Below, one piece after another: positions 25,850-35,699 of a stretch of 64,000 nt of DNA (position 1 is its first letter; the number at the start of each line of letters is the position of its first letter). Under the pieces are notes generated by a model. It was given only the letters and a program-made list of their open reading frames with translations. It did no database searches and was not told the origin of the DNA. The stretch lies in contig JAJDDB010000016.1 in NCBI GenBank assembly GCA_029260575.1, positions 248,001 through 312,000 of the forward strand. Direction: 5' to 3'. This stretch comes from Phycisphaerales bacterium. Lineage in GTDB: Bacteria > Planctomycetota > Phycisphaerae > Phycisphaerales > SM1A02. The translations under genes were made by a program, and so were the position numbers.

Positions 25850-27532
25850 TCAGAACTCAACATCAAGCTCGCCGGGCGACATCGGCCGGGGCTGATGCGT
25901 TTTGCCCGCATCAAAGATCTTCTGGTCGGCAGGCACAATGATCCGAATTGTCGTACCGCTACCGTGGTCGCCTTCAACCAGTTCGATCGAACCGCGATGC
26001 TCGCGCACGATTTTTCGTGTGACTGCCAGGCCGAGTCCTGTGCCACGCTGGCCCTTGGTTGATACGAACGGTTCGAAGACTGTCGAACGCACCTGTTCCG
26101 CAATGCCGGGGCCGTTATCCGAAACGTCCACGATTGCCTGCTGTTTGGCTTCATCGAAGTGCGTGCGCACGGTCACGATGCCGGTCTTGCTCGGGGCTGC
26201 TTCCACCGCGTTGCTCAAGACGTTCATCAGCGCTTGATGGATTGCGGTCGTGTCCATCGGAATCGGCGGCAACGTCTCTTCAAGTTCCATGATCAGCACC
26301 GAGCGTTTGCGCTCACACATTGGTCGAACCAGTTCTGCTGCGTCTGTGATCAGCGCGTTGAGCGATGATAATTCCAGTTCAAGAGCTGACGGTTTGGAGA
26401 ACGTCAGCATGTTGAGTGTCAGCGACAGAATGCGATCGAGATTGCGCGAGAGGATTGCCCAGCCTTCGCTTGCAAGTTCCAGATCACCACGATTGATAGC
26501 AAGTTCCACAGCATCAGCACCGCCACGCAACCCCTGCAGAATGTTCTTTATGGAATGGCTGACTGATGCGACCGTCTCGCCGACCGCTGCGAGCCGTTCG
26601 GTTTGAACACGGCGAGCGACGAGTTCCAGATTGCGAAGTGCTAAACCAGTATGTTGTCCAATCGCGCTAAGCAAGCGCAATTGTGATTCTGTGAACGTGA
26701 AGTTCGCCAATTGACTGTCGATATGAATCACGCCAAACACGTTGGGGCCGGCGGTGATCGGAACGCAAAGAGCAGAGCGTATGCCGTAATCACGCACAGA
26801 ATCGCCGGCCTGGAATCGGCTGTCGTTCATTGCGTTGGTCGAGAGAGTGCCGGCGTTCTTGTTGAGCGTGTGCTGAATGATTGTGCGGCTGACCGGGATG
26901 CGGCCCTCATCGATTGTGCGCGGTTTTTCCCGATACCGCACAACGGCCGGGTCCGGTTGAGCTTCCGCGGAATGCATCAACAACACAAACCCGCGATCGG
27001 GGCGGAACTGTTCAAAGACCAGGTCCATCATCCTGTGCAGCAACTCATCTGCTTGCTGTGCGCCGCTGGTGAGGGCGGTGAGTTGATAAATCACTCGAAG
27101 GTGATCCGCAGCAGCGCTTGCGGGGTCAGGCGAAGCAAGCACCATCGATTCTGCGCTGGCGTCCGTCACATGCTCAACTGTGACATCGAACGCGTCCGGC
27201 GGAAGCAGGCGCACCATGCTGGAGTCACTGCGCGATCGGTCCGGCGGGGCTGCAAACGACAACAATGTTGAGCCGCAGCGAATCTGATCGCCGGGCGAGA
27301 GTACGACAAGTTCAGTGATGCGCTTGCCGTTGACGAACGTGCCGTTGGCTGAATCGAGATCGCGCAGATACCACTTGCCCTCATCTGGGGTCAGTTCAGC
27401 ATGACGACGGCTGACGGTGCTGTCGGTGATCGGCAGCGCCTCGCTCGACCGGCCGATGAGCTGCGGCTCATTGGTCGGCAGCTCGAACTTCTGGCCGCGA
27501 TCCGGTCCCTGGATGACATGCAGCAGCAGCAC
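25850..27532 (-). CDS. FHA-GAF-histidine kinase
   Basis: 560 residues, no membrane segment. An N-terminal FHA domain for phosphothreonine recognition (GRSSEALPITDSTVSRRHAE, then DLDSANGTFVNGKRI) is followed by a GAF domain (about 145-300; SALCVPITAGPNVFGVIHID), a HisKA-type helix pair with the phosphoacceptor in SVSHSIKNILQGL (His near 327) and a HATPase_c domain (DVSDNGPGIAEQ, GTGLGLAVTRKIVREHRG). GTG 27532 has GAGG before it. FHA at the front of a histidine kinase suggests crosstalk with Ser/Thr phosphorylation. No response regulator is adjacent. It is divergent from holA. Confidence 0.9.
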   Translation of the reverse strand: MLLLHVIQGPDRGQKFELPTNEPQLIGRSSEALPITDSTVSRRHAELTPDEGKWYLRDLDSANGTFVNGKRITELVVLSPGDQIRCGSTLLSFAAPPDRSRSDSSMVRLLPPDAFDVTVEHVTDASAESMVLASPDPASAAADHLRVIYQLTALTSGAQQADELLHRMMDLVFEQFRPDRGFVLLMHSAEAQPDPAVVRYREKPRTIDEGRIPVSRTIIQHTLNKNAGTLSTNAMNDSRFQAGDSVRDYGIRSALCVPITAGPNVFGVIHIDSQLANFTFTESQLRLLSAIGQHTGLALRNLELVARRVQTERLAAVGETVASVSHSIKNILQGLRGGADAVELAINRGDLELASEGWAILSRNLDRILSLTLNMLTFSKPSALELELSSLNALITDAAELVRPMCERKRSVLIMELEETLPPIPMDTTAIHQALMNVLSNAVEAAPSKTGIVTVRTHFDEAKQQAIVDVSDNGPGIAEQVRSTVFEPFVSTKGQRGTGLGLAVTRKIVREHRGSIELVEGDHGSGTTIRIIVPADQKIFDAGKTHQPRPMSPGELDVEF

Positions 27533-27617
27533 GGAACAGTCCTCGCCTTCGCGATCATCGTACGGCCGAAGTGCATTGGAGGTGCGATTGAGTGGTGCTT
27601 GGGTTGGGGCAACGAAT

Positions 27618-27641
27618 GCCCGGGGAAAGCTTTCCCGGGGC
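27618..27641. repeat. GC-rich inverted repeat in divergent intergenic region
   Basis: An 11-bp stem centred on AAAGCTTT with CCCGGGG arms and one G-G mismatch, between the divergent kinase and holA starts. It could be an operator or an attenuating hairpin for either gene. Confidence 0.45.
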
Positions 27642-27693
27642 TTTGGGAACAGCCGATTGAATGTAGCGATGGAATCACGAACTGCTCGGTATC

Positions 27694-28743
27694 ATGCACG
27701 CCATGGCCACGCGCGGGACACGAAAACCTGAAGCATCTGCGACATTCACCGCGTCGCCGGAGCATCGCATTGTCGTGCTGCATGGCAAGGAACACTATCT
27801 GCTGCGCGAATTCACCCGCAAAATCGAAAAATGCCTCCGTGATGCACACGGCGACATCGAGCGATTTGATTTCAATGGCTCTGAAGCAAAGCTGGCGGAT
27901 GTACTCGATGAGCTGCGCAGTTATGGCTTGATGCAGCAACACAAACTGGTCGTGCTCAATGAAGCGGATCAGTTTCTGTCAGCGGGCGGTGATGGCGACA
28001 AGCGCAACCGCAAAGCTCTGGAGCACTATGCGCAGTCGCCGGTGGAAGATGCAACGTTGTTGCTGCGTGCGGCAGCGTGGCGGCCGGGCAATTTTGACAA
28101 GTATGTAAAGAAGGTTGGCGTGGTTCATAAATGCGACCCGCCGCCGCGCGACAAGGCTGTGATCTGGTGCAAGCAGCGATGCACCAAGGAATACGATGCG
28201 GAAATCGACAAGCAGGCAGCTCAGATGCTGATCGAACTTGTCGGCGTCGACCTGTCGCGGCTGGACAGCGAGCTGGGAAAGCTGGCGACTTTCGTCGGCA
28301 CCGGCGGTGTCATCAAAGCTGAAGATGTCACCACGCTGGTCGGAATGACTCGCGAACAGCTTGCATGGTCGATTCAGGATGCAATCTGCACGTGTGACGC
28401 TGCAACTGCGTTCAGACAATTGCGTGAGCTGATTGAAGTTTCACAGGTAAGCACGACGCCGATGATGTGGTCGGTGATAGAACTGCTGCGCAAGGTGCAT
28501 GCAGCTTCGGTGTTGATGCGACAGGGAGTCAGCAGGGGGCAACTTGCGGGGCCGCTTAAGTTGTGGGGGAGCGTCGGAGATGGCATTATCGCAGCGGGGA
28601 AGTTGCTGGAGCCGGCTCAGGCGGCGCAACTTCTGCGGCAGGCAGTGCAGACCGACCGCCGAACAAAGAGCGGTTTTGGAAATGATGTACGGTCTCTTGA
28701 ATCCCTGACGGTGCTTGTTGCCGATACGATGGGCCGCGGATAA
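27694..28743 (+). CDS. holA: DNA polymerase III delta subunit
   Basis: Clamp-loader subunit that opens the sliding clamp. 349 residues with the typical delta order: N-terminal AAA-like start HRIVVLHGKEHYLLREFTRK, KLVVLNEADQFLS, a helical middle (QAAQMLIELVGVDLSRLDSE, LGKLATF) and the C-terminal collar helices (WSIQDAICTCDAATAFRQL). There is no Walker A, as expected for delta. ATG 27694 and ATG 27703 are both possible starts. It is divergent from the FHA kinase. Confidence 0.92.
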   Translation: MHAMATRGTRKPEASATFTASPEHRIVVLHGKEHYLLREFTRKIEKCLRDAHGDIERFDFNGSEAKLADVLDELRSYGLMQQHKLVVLNEADQFLSAGGDGDKRNRKALEHYAQSPVEDATLLLRAAAWRPGNFDKYVKKVGVVHKCDPPPRDKAVIWCKQRCTKEYDAEIDKQAAQMLIELVGVDLSRLDSELGKLATFVGTGGVIKAEDVTTLVGMTREQLAWSIQDAICTCDAATAFRQLRELIEVSQVSTTPMMWSVIELLRKVHAASVLMRQGVSRGQLAGPLKLWGSVGDGIIAAGKLLEPAQAAQLLRQAVQTDRRTKSGFGNDVRSLESLTVLVADTMGRG

Positions 28744-28811
28744 CCGAATCGGACCAGTCACCGGCTGGTCTCCGACCTCAATTTGAGACAATGGCCAGGA
28801 GGGCCGAACAT

Positions 28812-30098
28812 ATGTCCACGGATCTGGACGCCCGCACGATGCGACGCTTTCGACGCACTTTGACCGCCATGTTGCTGACTGGCAGTATTGCCTGGCTGGG
28901 CGGATGTGATCCTGCATCCACAACCAAAGTACGCAACGGCCTCAGCGATTCATCCACATCGCCGCAGCAGCTCGAAGCTGGGCCTGCGACCCCTGATGAA
29001 GAGACGTTACTCTCGCAGGCGCAGCAGGATGTGGATTTTTTCCTCAATCAACGAAATTCAGCCGACTCAAATGATCCCGAAGAGTCTGTGCATAGCGACG
29101 CGGGTTTATCCACAGATCATCACGGTGATTCGACAGTCGTTGCCGCTGCCGGGGCTGCTCCGATTGAGTGGAATGATGCGGGTACTGGCCGAAGCAGCGT
29201 TGATTCTGCGACCGGAGCTGCGATTCGGAAGCTGGATCCACTGAATCCATCGGCTGACGGTACATCGCAGGCGGCAGCGCCCAATCAACATCCGGTGATG
29301 AATGAGCCGCTGTATCAGGATGGACCACAGCGGCCGATGCAGACTGATGCCGGCGTCGACCCGCTGCGGGTCAACCGCGTCCAGCAGCTTGTTGTTGATC
29401 TTTCCGGAGCGCTATTTCGGGATGCCCAACGATCAGACGCGCCCATGCGCGAATTGATGCTCGTTGCTGCGACATCGCTGATTTCGCCGGACCGATCAAT
29501 CAACGCGCAGGGGATTGCTGCACTTTCTGAAAGCGACCGCGAAACACTGGCAGCAATGCAGTTGTTTTTTTCAGCGCTCGGCAATCGTCTGCAAAGTGCT
29601 GAACCGACTGACGACGTGGTGCGCAGCGCTCTTGTGGAGCTTCAGAAAGCACTTGATCGTCGGCCGCCGTTTGGCATTACAACTGCAACACTCTGCACGG
29701 GCGTGCAAGGCTTCGGCAACTTTGATGAGTTCGAAAAGCTGTCGTTTCTGGCCCATCGCGATCAGAAAGTCATCGTGTATGTGGAACTGGAGAACTTCTC
29801 CAGCGAACTAAATGACTCTCAGGAATGGGTGACGGAACTTGCCCAGGAGCTTGTGATTTATTCGGGCAGGGATGGCATCGCGGTGTGGAGCGAAGCCTGG
29901 CAGAGTGTCGTGGATGTTACCCGCAACAAGCGGCAGGACTTCTTCACCGTGCAACTTGTGACGCTTCCGGAAGCGCTTTCGGTGGGTCGATATCACCTGA
30001 AGGTGCGGATTCGAGACGAAGCGACCGGAGCGATGGCTGAGCGGAGCATTCCCTTTGAGATGGTGGCGGATCCGCGCATGGCAGCACCAGTCCGGTAA
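28812..30098 (+). CDS. Predicted lipoprotein of unknown function
   Basis: About 428 residues. ATG 28812 has AGGAGG 9 bases upstream. The signal peptide ends in the lipobox IAWLGGCD, so the protein should be lipid-anchored. The first half (about 30-190) is low-complexity, rich in Ser, Ala, Asp and Pro, and probably an extended linker. The second half is folded: a helical stretch (PMRELMLVAATSLISPDRSI) and a beta-rich C-terminus (KVIVYVELENFSSELNDSQE, RYHLKVRIRDEATG). No family recognised. It follows holA by about 70 bases. Confidence 0.82.
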   Translation: MSTDLDARTMRRFRRTLTAMLLTGSIAWLGGCDPASTTKVRNGLSDSSTSPQQLEAGPATPDEETLLSQAQQDVDFFLNQRNSADSNDPEESVHSDAGLSTDHHGDSTVVAAAGAAPIEWNDAGTGRSSVDSATGAAIRKLDPLNPSADGTSQAAAPNQHPVMNEPLYQDGPQRPMQTDAGVDPLRVNRVQQLVVDLSGALFRDAQRSDAPMRELMLVAATSLISPDRSINAQGIAALSESDRETLAAMQLFFSALGNRLQSAEPTDDVVRSALVELQKALDRRPPFGITTATLCTGVQGFGNFDEFEKLSFLAHRDQKVIVYVELENFSSELNDSQEWVTELAQELVIYSGRDGIAVWSEAWQSVVDVTRNKRQDFFTVQLVTLPEALSVGRYHLKVRIRDEATGAMAERSIPFEMVADPRMAAPVR

Positions 30099-30331
30099 AT
30101 CGGACACCAGGCAGCAGCGAAAAATGAACATACAACCTGCAAAGTTTGCCTAGTTTCGCGCGCTAATCCAGTTTGTGCGATTGCTGGGCATCCTGCAGCT
30201 TGATCGGGCTGTGCGGGCGATGCCGTTCAGGCCCGGCAGTGCCGAAAGTGCGTTCCGGGAGGGTTTTTCCAGCTTTTTGACTTGCACCGTCGCCGCCGTG
30301 CTGTAGGGTTGCTCACGAGAAGTAAGAGTCT

Positions 30332-30360
30332 GCCGGTCTCCGTGACGCACACGGTCCGGC
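30332..30360 (+). promoter_or_regulatory. Leader stem-loop upstream of PEP-CTERM gene
   Basis: Two-part stem in the presumed leader of the gene at 30386: outer GCCGG/CCGGC, inner CCGTG/CACGG, 5-base loop, small internal loop. The rest of the 287-base gap from 30099 shows nothing else convincing. Confidence 0.5.
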
Positions 30361-30385
30361 CAGCCAAGAGAAGAGAGAGATTGTC

Positions 30386-31078
30386 ATGCAAATCAAGATT
30401 GCAGGAATTGTCGCAGTTGCGACGTGCGCCTCGAGTGTGCTTGTCTCACAAGCACAGGCGGGAGCAGTTTTCCACTCACCGACTTCATACAAGAGTTTTA
30501 CGAATAGTCCGTGGGCCTCGGAAAACAACGATGTCACCGTTGAGGATTTCGAGGATGGCGAGCTCAATGCACCGGGGCTCAGCGCGGATGCAGGTATTGT
30601 TCGAGCTCCGAGCCTCTACACCGATTCGGTCGACTTGGATGACGGGTTGCTCGACGGCTTCGGGCAAGACGGGTTCTCATACCTGAGCACCGACGGCGCT
30701 GCGGGAATCACGTTCACCTTCGACGGCACCGTCGATCGCGGCGCGCTTGAATTCCCAACCATCGCTGGTCTCGTGTGGACCGATGGCAACTGGGCATCAA
30801 TGGTCACGTTTGAAGCGTGGGATGCGCAGGGGGATTCGCTCGGTCTCGTGCAGTATGTCATCGGCGATGAGAATGACGGCACCGGCCAGACCGATGAAGA
30901 TCGATTCCTCGGCGTCGAATTCGATGGTGGTATCTCAGCGATCCGCATCTCCACGGAATTCGGCGGCATCGAAGTCGATCACGTGCAGTTCGGAACGCAG
31001 CCGGTTCCCGCACCAGCAGCACTGTCGCTGCTCGGCGTTGCGGGGCTCGTCTGTCGTCGCCGACGACGCCGCGCGTAA
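30386..31078 (+). CDS. Secreted protein with PEP-CTERM-type sorting signal
   Basis: 230 residues. A Sec signal peptide (IAGIVAVATCASSVLVSQAQ) precedes a beta-rich acidic ectodomain (DVTVEDFEDGELNAPGLSAD, GITFTFDGTV). The C-terminus is a sorting signal: Pro-rich motif VPAPAALS, one hydrophobic helix (LLGVAGLV) and an Arg tail (CRRRRRRA). Such proteins are processed by exosortase-type enzymes and sent to the surface or matrix. No exosortase is in the window. A GAGAGAG stretch lies before ATG 30386. The ectodomain has no enzymatic motif. Confidence 0.87.
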   Translation: MQIKIAGIVAVATCASSVLVSQAQAGAVFHSPTSYKSFTNSPWASENNDVTVEDFEDGELNAPGLSADAGIVRAPSLYTDSVDLDDGLLDGFGQDGFSYLSTDGAAGITFTFDGTVDRGALEFPTIAGLVWTDGNWASMVTFEAWDAQGDSLGLVQYVIGDENDGTGQTDEDRFLGVEFDGGISAIRISTEFGGIEVDHVQFGTQPVPAPAALSLLGVAGLVCRRRRRRA

Positions 31079-31139
31079 ACAATTCACGCTGATTGCAACA
31101 GACTTCTCCTCCTCAACTGCTGTTGTCATTCCTGCCTTG

Positions 31140-31166
31140 CAGCCCTGGGTCCAACACCCGGGGTTG
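31140..31166 (+). other. Strong hairpin downstream of PEP-CTERM gene
   Basis: An 11-bp stem (two G-T wobbles) with loop CCAAC, about 60 bases after the stop at 31078. There is no T-run behind it, so it may protect the mRNA 3' end rather than terminate transcription. Confidence 0.5.
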
Positions 31167-31217
31167 CTGCATGCGCGAACGCAGTAGAATGTGGTGTCCA
31201 TTGCACTTTGATTGGGG

Positions 31218-31976
31218 ATGCCGGTGAAACGCTGGTTTGCGCGCATTGTGGTGTGCCTGCTTCTGGGTGCGATATTGAACATCCTGGTGGCGTGGGGAAT
31301 TGCGCTGTGCAGCGAGTTGCGGGTGAATCCGGGATCGGATCACTTTCGAGGCTATGCAATCGAAGTACTGCCTGGCGGCGAGAAATGGATTCTCATAGCC
31401 GATGGCGGCGCGGGGGTGCTGAATGTGTTGTTGTATGTCGAAGGCGCCGCACCATTCGTCGGCCTCGCTGAATCGGTACGCGATTGGCAGCGCTTCAGCG
31501 GGGCCCAGTTTGATCCGCCGAATTGGTTGGCAGATGCGCAGCGGATGCCGGTGGGCAAGCGGGGCTTAACCGAGGCGGCTGTGTTTGCAACGGGTTGGCC
31601 GTGTGTGAGTAACTATGCGCTGTTTGAAGTGACATCGACACCGCCCGCTACGGGCGGCATGGGCGGGCGGGGGTTTGAGCTTGCCGGTTCAAGTGGAATC
31701 GTTGTGAAGCATTCGCCCGGCAAACGGTTGCCGGAGCGCGTGTTGCCGATGCGGCCGATCTGGTTCGCAACGGCGGTCAATACGGCGTTCTATGCAGCAT
31801 TGTTGTATGGCTTGTACATGAGCTCCATTTACGGTCGTCGCACTATGCGCCGGCGGCGCGGAAAATGTGTGCAATGCGGACACATTATGCTGCCCGAACA
31901 GATCGTGTGCCCGGAATGTGGGCGACAACGATACATGCGCATCAACTCGCGGCAAAGCGAAGCTCCTTCATTGTGA
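31218..31976 (+). CDS. Membrane protein with C-terminal zinc ribbon
   Basis: About 252 residues. It has an N-terminal membrane helix (IVVCLLLGAILNILVAWGIA), an extracytoplasmic domain of about 160 residues, a second helix (TAVNTAFYAALLYGLYM), then a cytoplasmic zinc ribbon with CVQCGHIMLPEQIVCPECG. The layout matches the N-terminal halves of the ankyrin proteins at 37770 and 39549, but no ankyrin repeats follow. ATG 31218 is preferred to the TTG at 31212. It converges with the tricorn gene, with only two bases between the stops. Function unknown. Confidence 0.8.
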   Translation: MPVKRWFARIVVCLLLGAILNILVAWGIALCSELRVNPGSDHFRGYAIEVLPGGEKWILIADGGAGVLNVLLYVEGAAPFVGLAESVRDWQRFSGAQFDPPNWLADAQRMPVGKRGLTEAAVFATGWPCVSNYALFEVTSTPPATGGMGGRGFELAGSSGIVVKHSPGKRLPERVLPMRPIWFATAVNTAFYAALLYGLYMSSIYGRRTMRRRRGKCVQCGHIMLPEQIVCPECGRQRYMRINSRQSEAPSL

Positions 31977-31978
31977 AC

Positions 31979-34900
31979 TTATTCGCGCGTGGGGTACGGC
32001 GGGACAGGCGGCATATCCATCGGATCGCCTGTGAGCTGCTGCGTGAGATACTCGATCGCGCGATCGAGCTGCGGGTCTCTGCCGTTGATCTGATCTTCAG
32101 GCGTCAGCGGCACTTCAATATCAGGATCAACGCCGTAGTTCTCGATCGTCCACCCGCCGGGCGCTTCCCACCACGCGTATTCGGGCTGGGTCACCATTCC
32201 GAAATCAACAAACGGTTTGTCTGAGCGGATGCCGACGACGCCGCCCCACGTGCGCGTGCCGATGAGCGGGCCGAGGTTCAATTTCTTGAACATCGTCGGG
32301 AAGATGTCGCCGTCGGAACCGGCATGTTGATCGATGAGAGCAGCCATGTGCGCATGCAGAGCATGCATCGGGTAGCGATAGGTCATACCGTGGCGCGGCT
32401 GGGCGTATGCAAGAGCCTTGCGCGCCAGCCGTTCAATGATCATCTGGCTGACGAAGCCGCCACCGTTATCGCGCACATCAATGATGAGCGCGTGCTTTTG
32501 AAACTGCGGATAGAAGTATCGGCTGAAAACGGACAACCCCTGTCCACCCATGTCGGGAATGTGCAGGTACCCGATCGCGCCATCGCTCGCATCAGCGACG
32601 TACTGCCTGTTGGACTGCACCCAGTCGATGTACCGCAACCGTGACTCACTCGGAATTGTTTCAACTTCGATGTTCCTGCGGTTCACGCCGTCTGCATCGT
32701 CTGCAATGGTGAGCAGCACGCGTTTGCCCGCCTGATCCTGCAACAGTTCATAGACGTTGCTTCCGAAGTTCAATGATTCGCCGTTGACGCCGAGGATGAC
32801 ATTTCCTTCTTCAACGCCGAGGTGTGATGATGCAAGCGGGCTGCGCAGTTGTTCTGCGAATGCGGGAACGTTGATGATGCGCGAAATGCGGAAGCCGCCG
32901 TCGAAATCGATATCCGCGCCGAGCAGGCCGACGGATATGGGATCTGCTTCGTCGTGTGCTTCGCCGCCCCAGATGTACGTGTGGCTGGTGCCGAGCTCGC
33001 CGATCATTTCACCGATGACGTCGTTGAGTTCGGCGCGCGTGCCGACACGTGGCAGAAGCGCTGCATACTTGTCGCGCATGGCCGGCCAATCAACGCCGGC
33101 CATGTTCGGCGCCCAGTAGAAGTCTCGCTGCAATCGCCAGGCTTCGTTGAATATCTGTTGCCACTCATCGGGAACGTTTACGCGGACCTGCACATCTTTC
33201 GTGTCGAGTTGTTCAGGCTCGCCGCCGGTTGTTGAAATAATCGTAAAGCCGTCTTCCGTTGCGACAGCAATCGTGCTGCGGTCGCGGCTCAATGCGTAGC
33301 TATCAATATTTTCAGCAAGTGATTTGGCCTCGGCTTCTGGAATGTTGTAGTACAGGAGCGTCGCATTGCCGCCGCCGCCCGCCCCATTGTCGTTGTCGCT
33401 GAGCAGCCCGGTCGTGGGGTGCGCGAGATATGTCACGCCACCGTTGACTGCCTGCAGATCAGAATAATTTCCCGGGGCGATTCGAAGAATGAACTGCCGC
33501 TGCGCAAGCGACTCGGTGTCCAGCCGCATCGGAAGCGGGCCGGCATCGACAAATGCTTCGAGGTCAACATCAGCAGGTACAAAGCCATCCGGATTTTGCT
33601 CAGCCGGCGGCGCTGCAGGATCCTCATCATCAGCAATCGCTGCATCGTCAGGAAATACTTCAATTGGCTCGGCTAAATCGCCAGTCGCCCAGAGCTGCAT
33701 ATCAAACTTCGCAGCCCGCGCAGCGTCGGGATCGGGCGGTGGATATGACTCGGCAAGCGGCACCGCAATGATTCGGTTGCTGTCGGTAAAGATGTGATTG
33801 AAATCGTAGGAGCCCATAACGGGATCGAAGTTTCGCTGGGACAGGAAATACAGATAGATGCCTGCGGGATCCCAGCGAGGCTCGGCATCATTGGACAATC
33901 CGCCGCTGACACTAAAGCTGCGATTGGTGCGCAGCGAATACACATGCACAGTTGCGAAACCGTTGTCGGTGGGCAGTCGATACGCCAGCCAGTTGCTGTC
34001 CGGCGAGAAACTGTAATCATTGATTTCTTCAGCGGTGGATTGATCGACAACGCGCTGTTGGAGTGTGTGCATGTCAAGCAGATGCAGGCGCAGCGTTTTG
34101 TCTGCAAAGGCGATCCATCTGCCATCGGGTGACGCTTGTGGCGAGAACAACCATGTGGTGAGCTGATCGGTCGCAGCTGAGGGCGCTTCCGAGCCGTCTG
34201 CGGGAAGAAGAGCAATCTGCTGCTCGCCGCCCTGATCGGAAATCAGCACAAGCTGATCATCACCAATGTATGTCGCGCCCCATTCGCGGGCTGTTGCGGA
34301 TCGTGTGAGCTGGCGCACGGGCCCGCCGTTGACAGCAATGGCAAGCAACTCGCCGCGGGAGCCGACGATGAGCGTTTGTCCATCAGGCGAAAGCGTAAAC
34401 CGTGTGCGTGTTTCATTGATCGGCGCAAGCCGCTGCCTGCGGGCGATTCGATCGGAGGCCAGTTGAATGTCCAGGCGGCGCAATTGGCCGCTGACGGTAT
34501 CGAACAACACGATCTGCCCGGCCTGGGCGAAGACGATCCTCGTGCCGCGGGGACGATTCTCGCCGCTGGCCCAGCGAATGTCGTAGCTGTTGAGATCAGT
34601 CGGGTCCGCGCCGGTGCGCGAGAATGTGGTCAATTGTTTGAGGTCTCCGCCTTCGGGCGAATCGGAATAGAGATTGGATGTTCCATCGCGATCGGAAACG
34701 AAGAAGACTCGGCCGAGCATCCACATCGGAAACAGATCGTTTGCATCGTTGTCAGTGAGATTCGAAAACGTGTTGGCATTCAGATCGCCGACCCAGATAT
34801 CAGGCGCGGTGCCGCCACGATAGCGCTTCCACGTCCAGGCTTCATTGGAGTACGGCGTAAACGCAATCCGCCGTCCAGTGGAGCTCAGTGAACAGAGCGT

Positions 34901-35419
34901 GCAGTTGCCAAGGTCATAGCGCTGCGGCATGCCTCCACTAATTGAGATGCGCCACAATTCATCGCGACCGTTGGGGTCGCGCCGCGCGCTGCGAAACATG
35001 ATAGCGCGGGAGGTCGGCAGCCAGGCGATGGATTCATCATCTCCCGGGTGAAATGTAAGGCGAGTGGGCGCGCCGCCGGTGATAGGCATGACATAAACGT
35101 CAACGTTGCCATCGTATTCACCGGTAAAAGCGATGCGCGTGCCATCCGGGCTGATGGTTGGATGCGATTCGTTACCCGGGCTTGAGGTAAGTCGATACGC
35201 AACGACAGGAGTTTCGTCGTTTGCATCATCAACAACTGTTGCGGTCCAGATGTCGCCTTCACTTACAAAGATGACCGTTGATTCATGCACAGCAGGTTGG
35301 CTGTAGTACCCGGGTTCGGTGGCAATTGCGGAGCTGCCCGCCACGAGAGCCGCAATGACTCCGGCTGCATGTTTCGAGTTGGAGAAACGATGTCTAAACC
35401 GAATCGCGTGTGCAGTCAC
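31979..35419 (-). CDS. Tricorn-like serine protease (S41 family)
   Basis: About 1146 residues. GTG 35419 is chosen because AGGAG lies 7 bases upstream and the next 35 residues form an export signal (HAAGVIAALVAGSSAIATEP). WD40-like PD40 propeller repeats follow (HPTISPDGTRIAFTGEYDGN near 85, and more to about 560), then a helical core, a PDZ domain (about 845-925) and the S41 protease domain. Tricorn active-site elements are present: LGTSHTY (near 811), the nucleophile context AGSDGDIF (near 1036) and TIENYGVDPD (near 1093). Tricorn normally degrades peptides to short products. The signal peptide suggests an envelope location here. Confidence 0.92.
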   Translation of the reverse strand: MTAHAIRFRHRFSNSKHAAGVIAALVAGSSAIATEPGYYSQPAVHESTVIFVSEGDIWTATVVDDANDETPVVAYRLTSSPGNESHPTISPDGTRIAFTGEYDGNVDVYVMPITGGAPTRLTFHPGDDESIAWLPTSRAIMFRSARRDPNGRDELWRISISGGMPQRYDLGNCTLCSLSSTGRRIAFTPYSNEAWTWKRYRGGTAPDIWVGDLNANTFSNLTDNDANDLFPMWMLGRVFFVSDRDGTSNLYSDSPEGGDLKQLTTFSRTGADPTDLNSYDIRWASGENRPRGTRIVFAQAGQIVLFDTVSGQLRRLDIQLASDRIARRQRLAPINETRTRFTLSPDGQTLIVGSRGELLAIAVNGGPVRQLTRSATAREWGATYIGDDQLVLISDQGGEQQIALLPADGSEAPSAATDQLTTWLFSPQASPDGRWIAFADKTLRLHLLDMHTLQQRVVDQSTAEEINDYSFSPDSNWLAYRLPTDNGFATVHVYSLRTNRSFSVSGGLSNDAEPRWDPAGIYLYFLSQRNFDPVMGSYDFNHIFTDSNRIIAVPLAESYPPPDPDAARAAKFDMQLWATGDLAEPIEVFPDDAAIADDEDPAAPPAEQNPDGFVPADVDLEAFVDAGPLPMRLDTESLAQRQFILRIAPGNYSDLQAVNGGVTYLAHPTTGLLSDNDNGAGGGGNATLLYYNIPEAEAKSLAENIDSYALSRDRSTIAVATEDGFTIISTTGGEPEQLDTKDVQVRVNVPDEWQQIFNEAWRLQRDFYWAPNMAGVDWPAMRDKYAALLPRVGTRAELNDVIGEMIGELGTSHTYIWGGEAHDEADPISVGLLGADIDFDGGFRISRIINVPAFAEQLRSPLASSHLGVEEGNVILGVNGESLNFGSNVYELLQDQAGKRVLLTIADDADGVNRRNIEVETIPSESRLRYIDWVQSNRQYVADASDGAIGYLHIPDMGGQGLSVFSRYFYPQFQKHALIIDVRDNGGGFVSQMIIERLARKALAYAQPRHGMTYRYPMHALHAHMAALIDQHAGSDGDIFPTMFKKLNLGPLIGTRTWGGVVGIRSDKPFVDFGMVTQPEYAWWEAPGGWTIENYGVDPDIEVPLTPEDQINGRDPQLDRAIEYLTQQLTGDPMDMPPVPPYPTRE

Positions 35420-35699
35420 TTGCGAACTCCTGCGTGATGGATGCAACCTGAAGCCTGCTTGATGAAGCATACCGCGCGGCAATAGCGCTCTTATTATCGG
35501 GCGGTTTCAACCGCGACTGTGCCGCCCTGGCAAGGATGCGCCGTGAAACTGGGGGGCTTGGGACCGATAAGGAACCCCATCAACTATGCGAATGCGCCTT
35601 TCTTGCCAGCAAAACCCACATTTTCCATTCGACTGGTACGTCCGTCGCAAGTTATATTCTTGACTTAGCTGGCATGACCTGCATGTTTCGAGCTTACGT

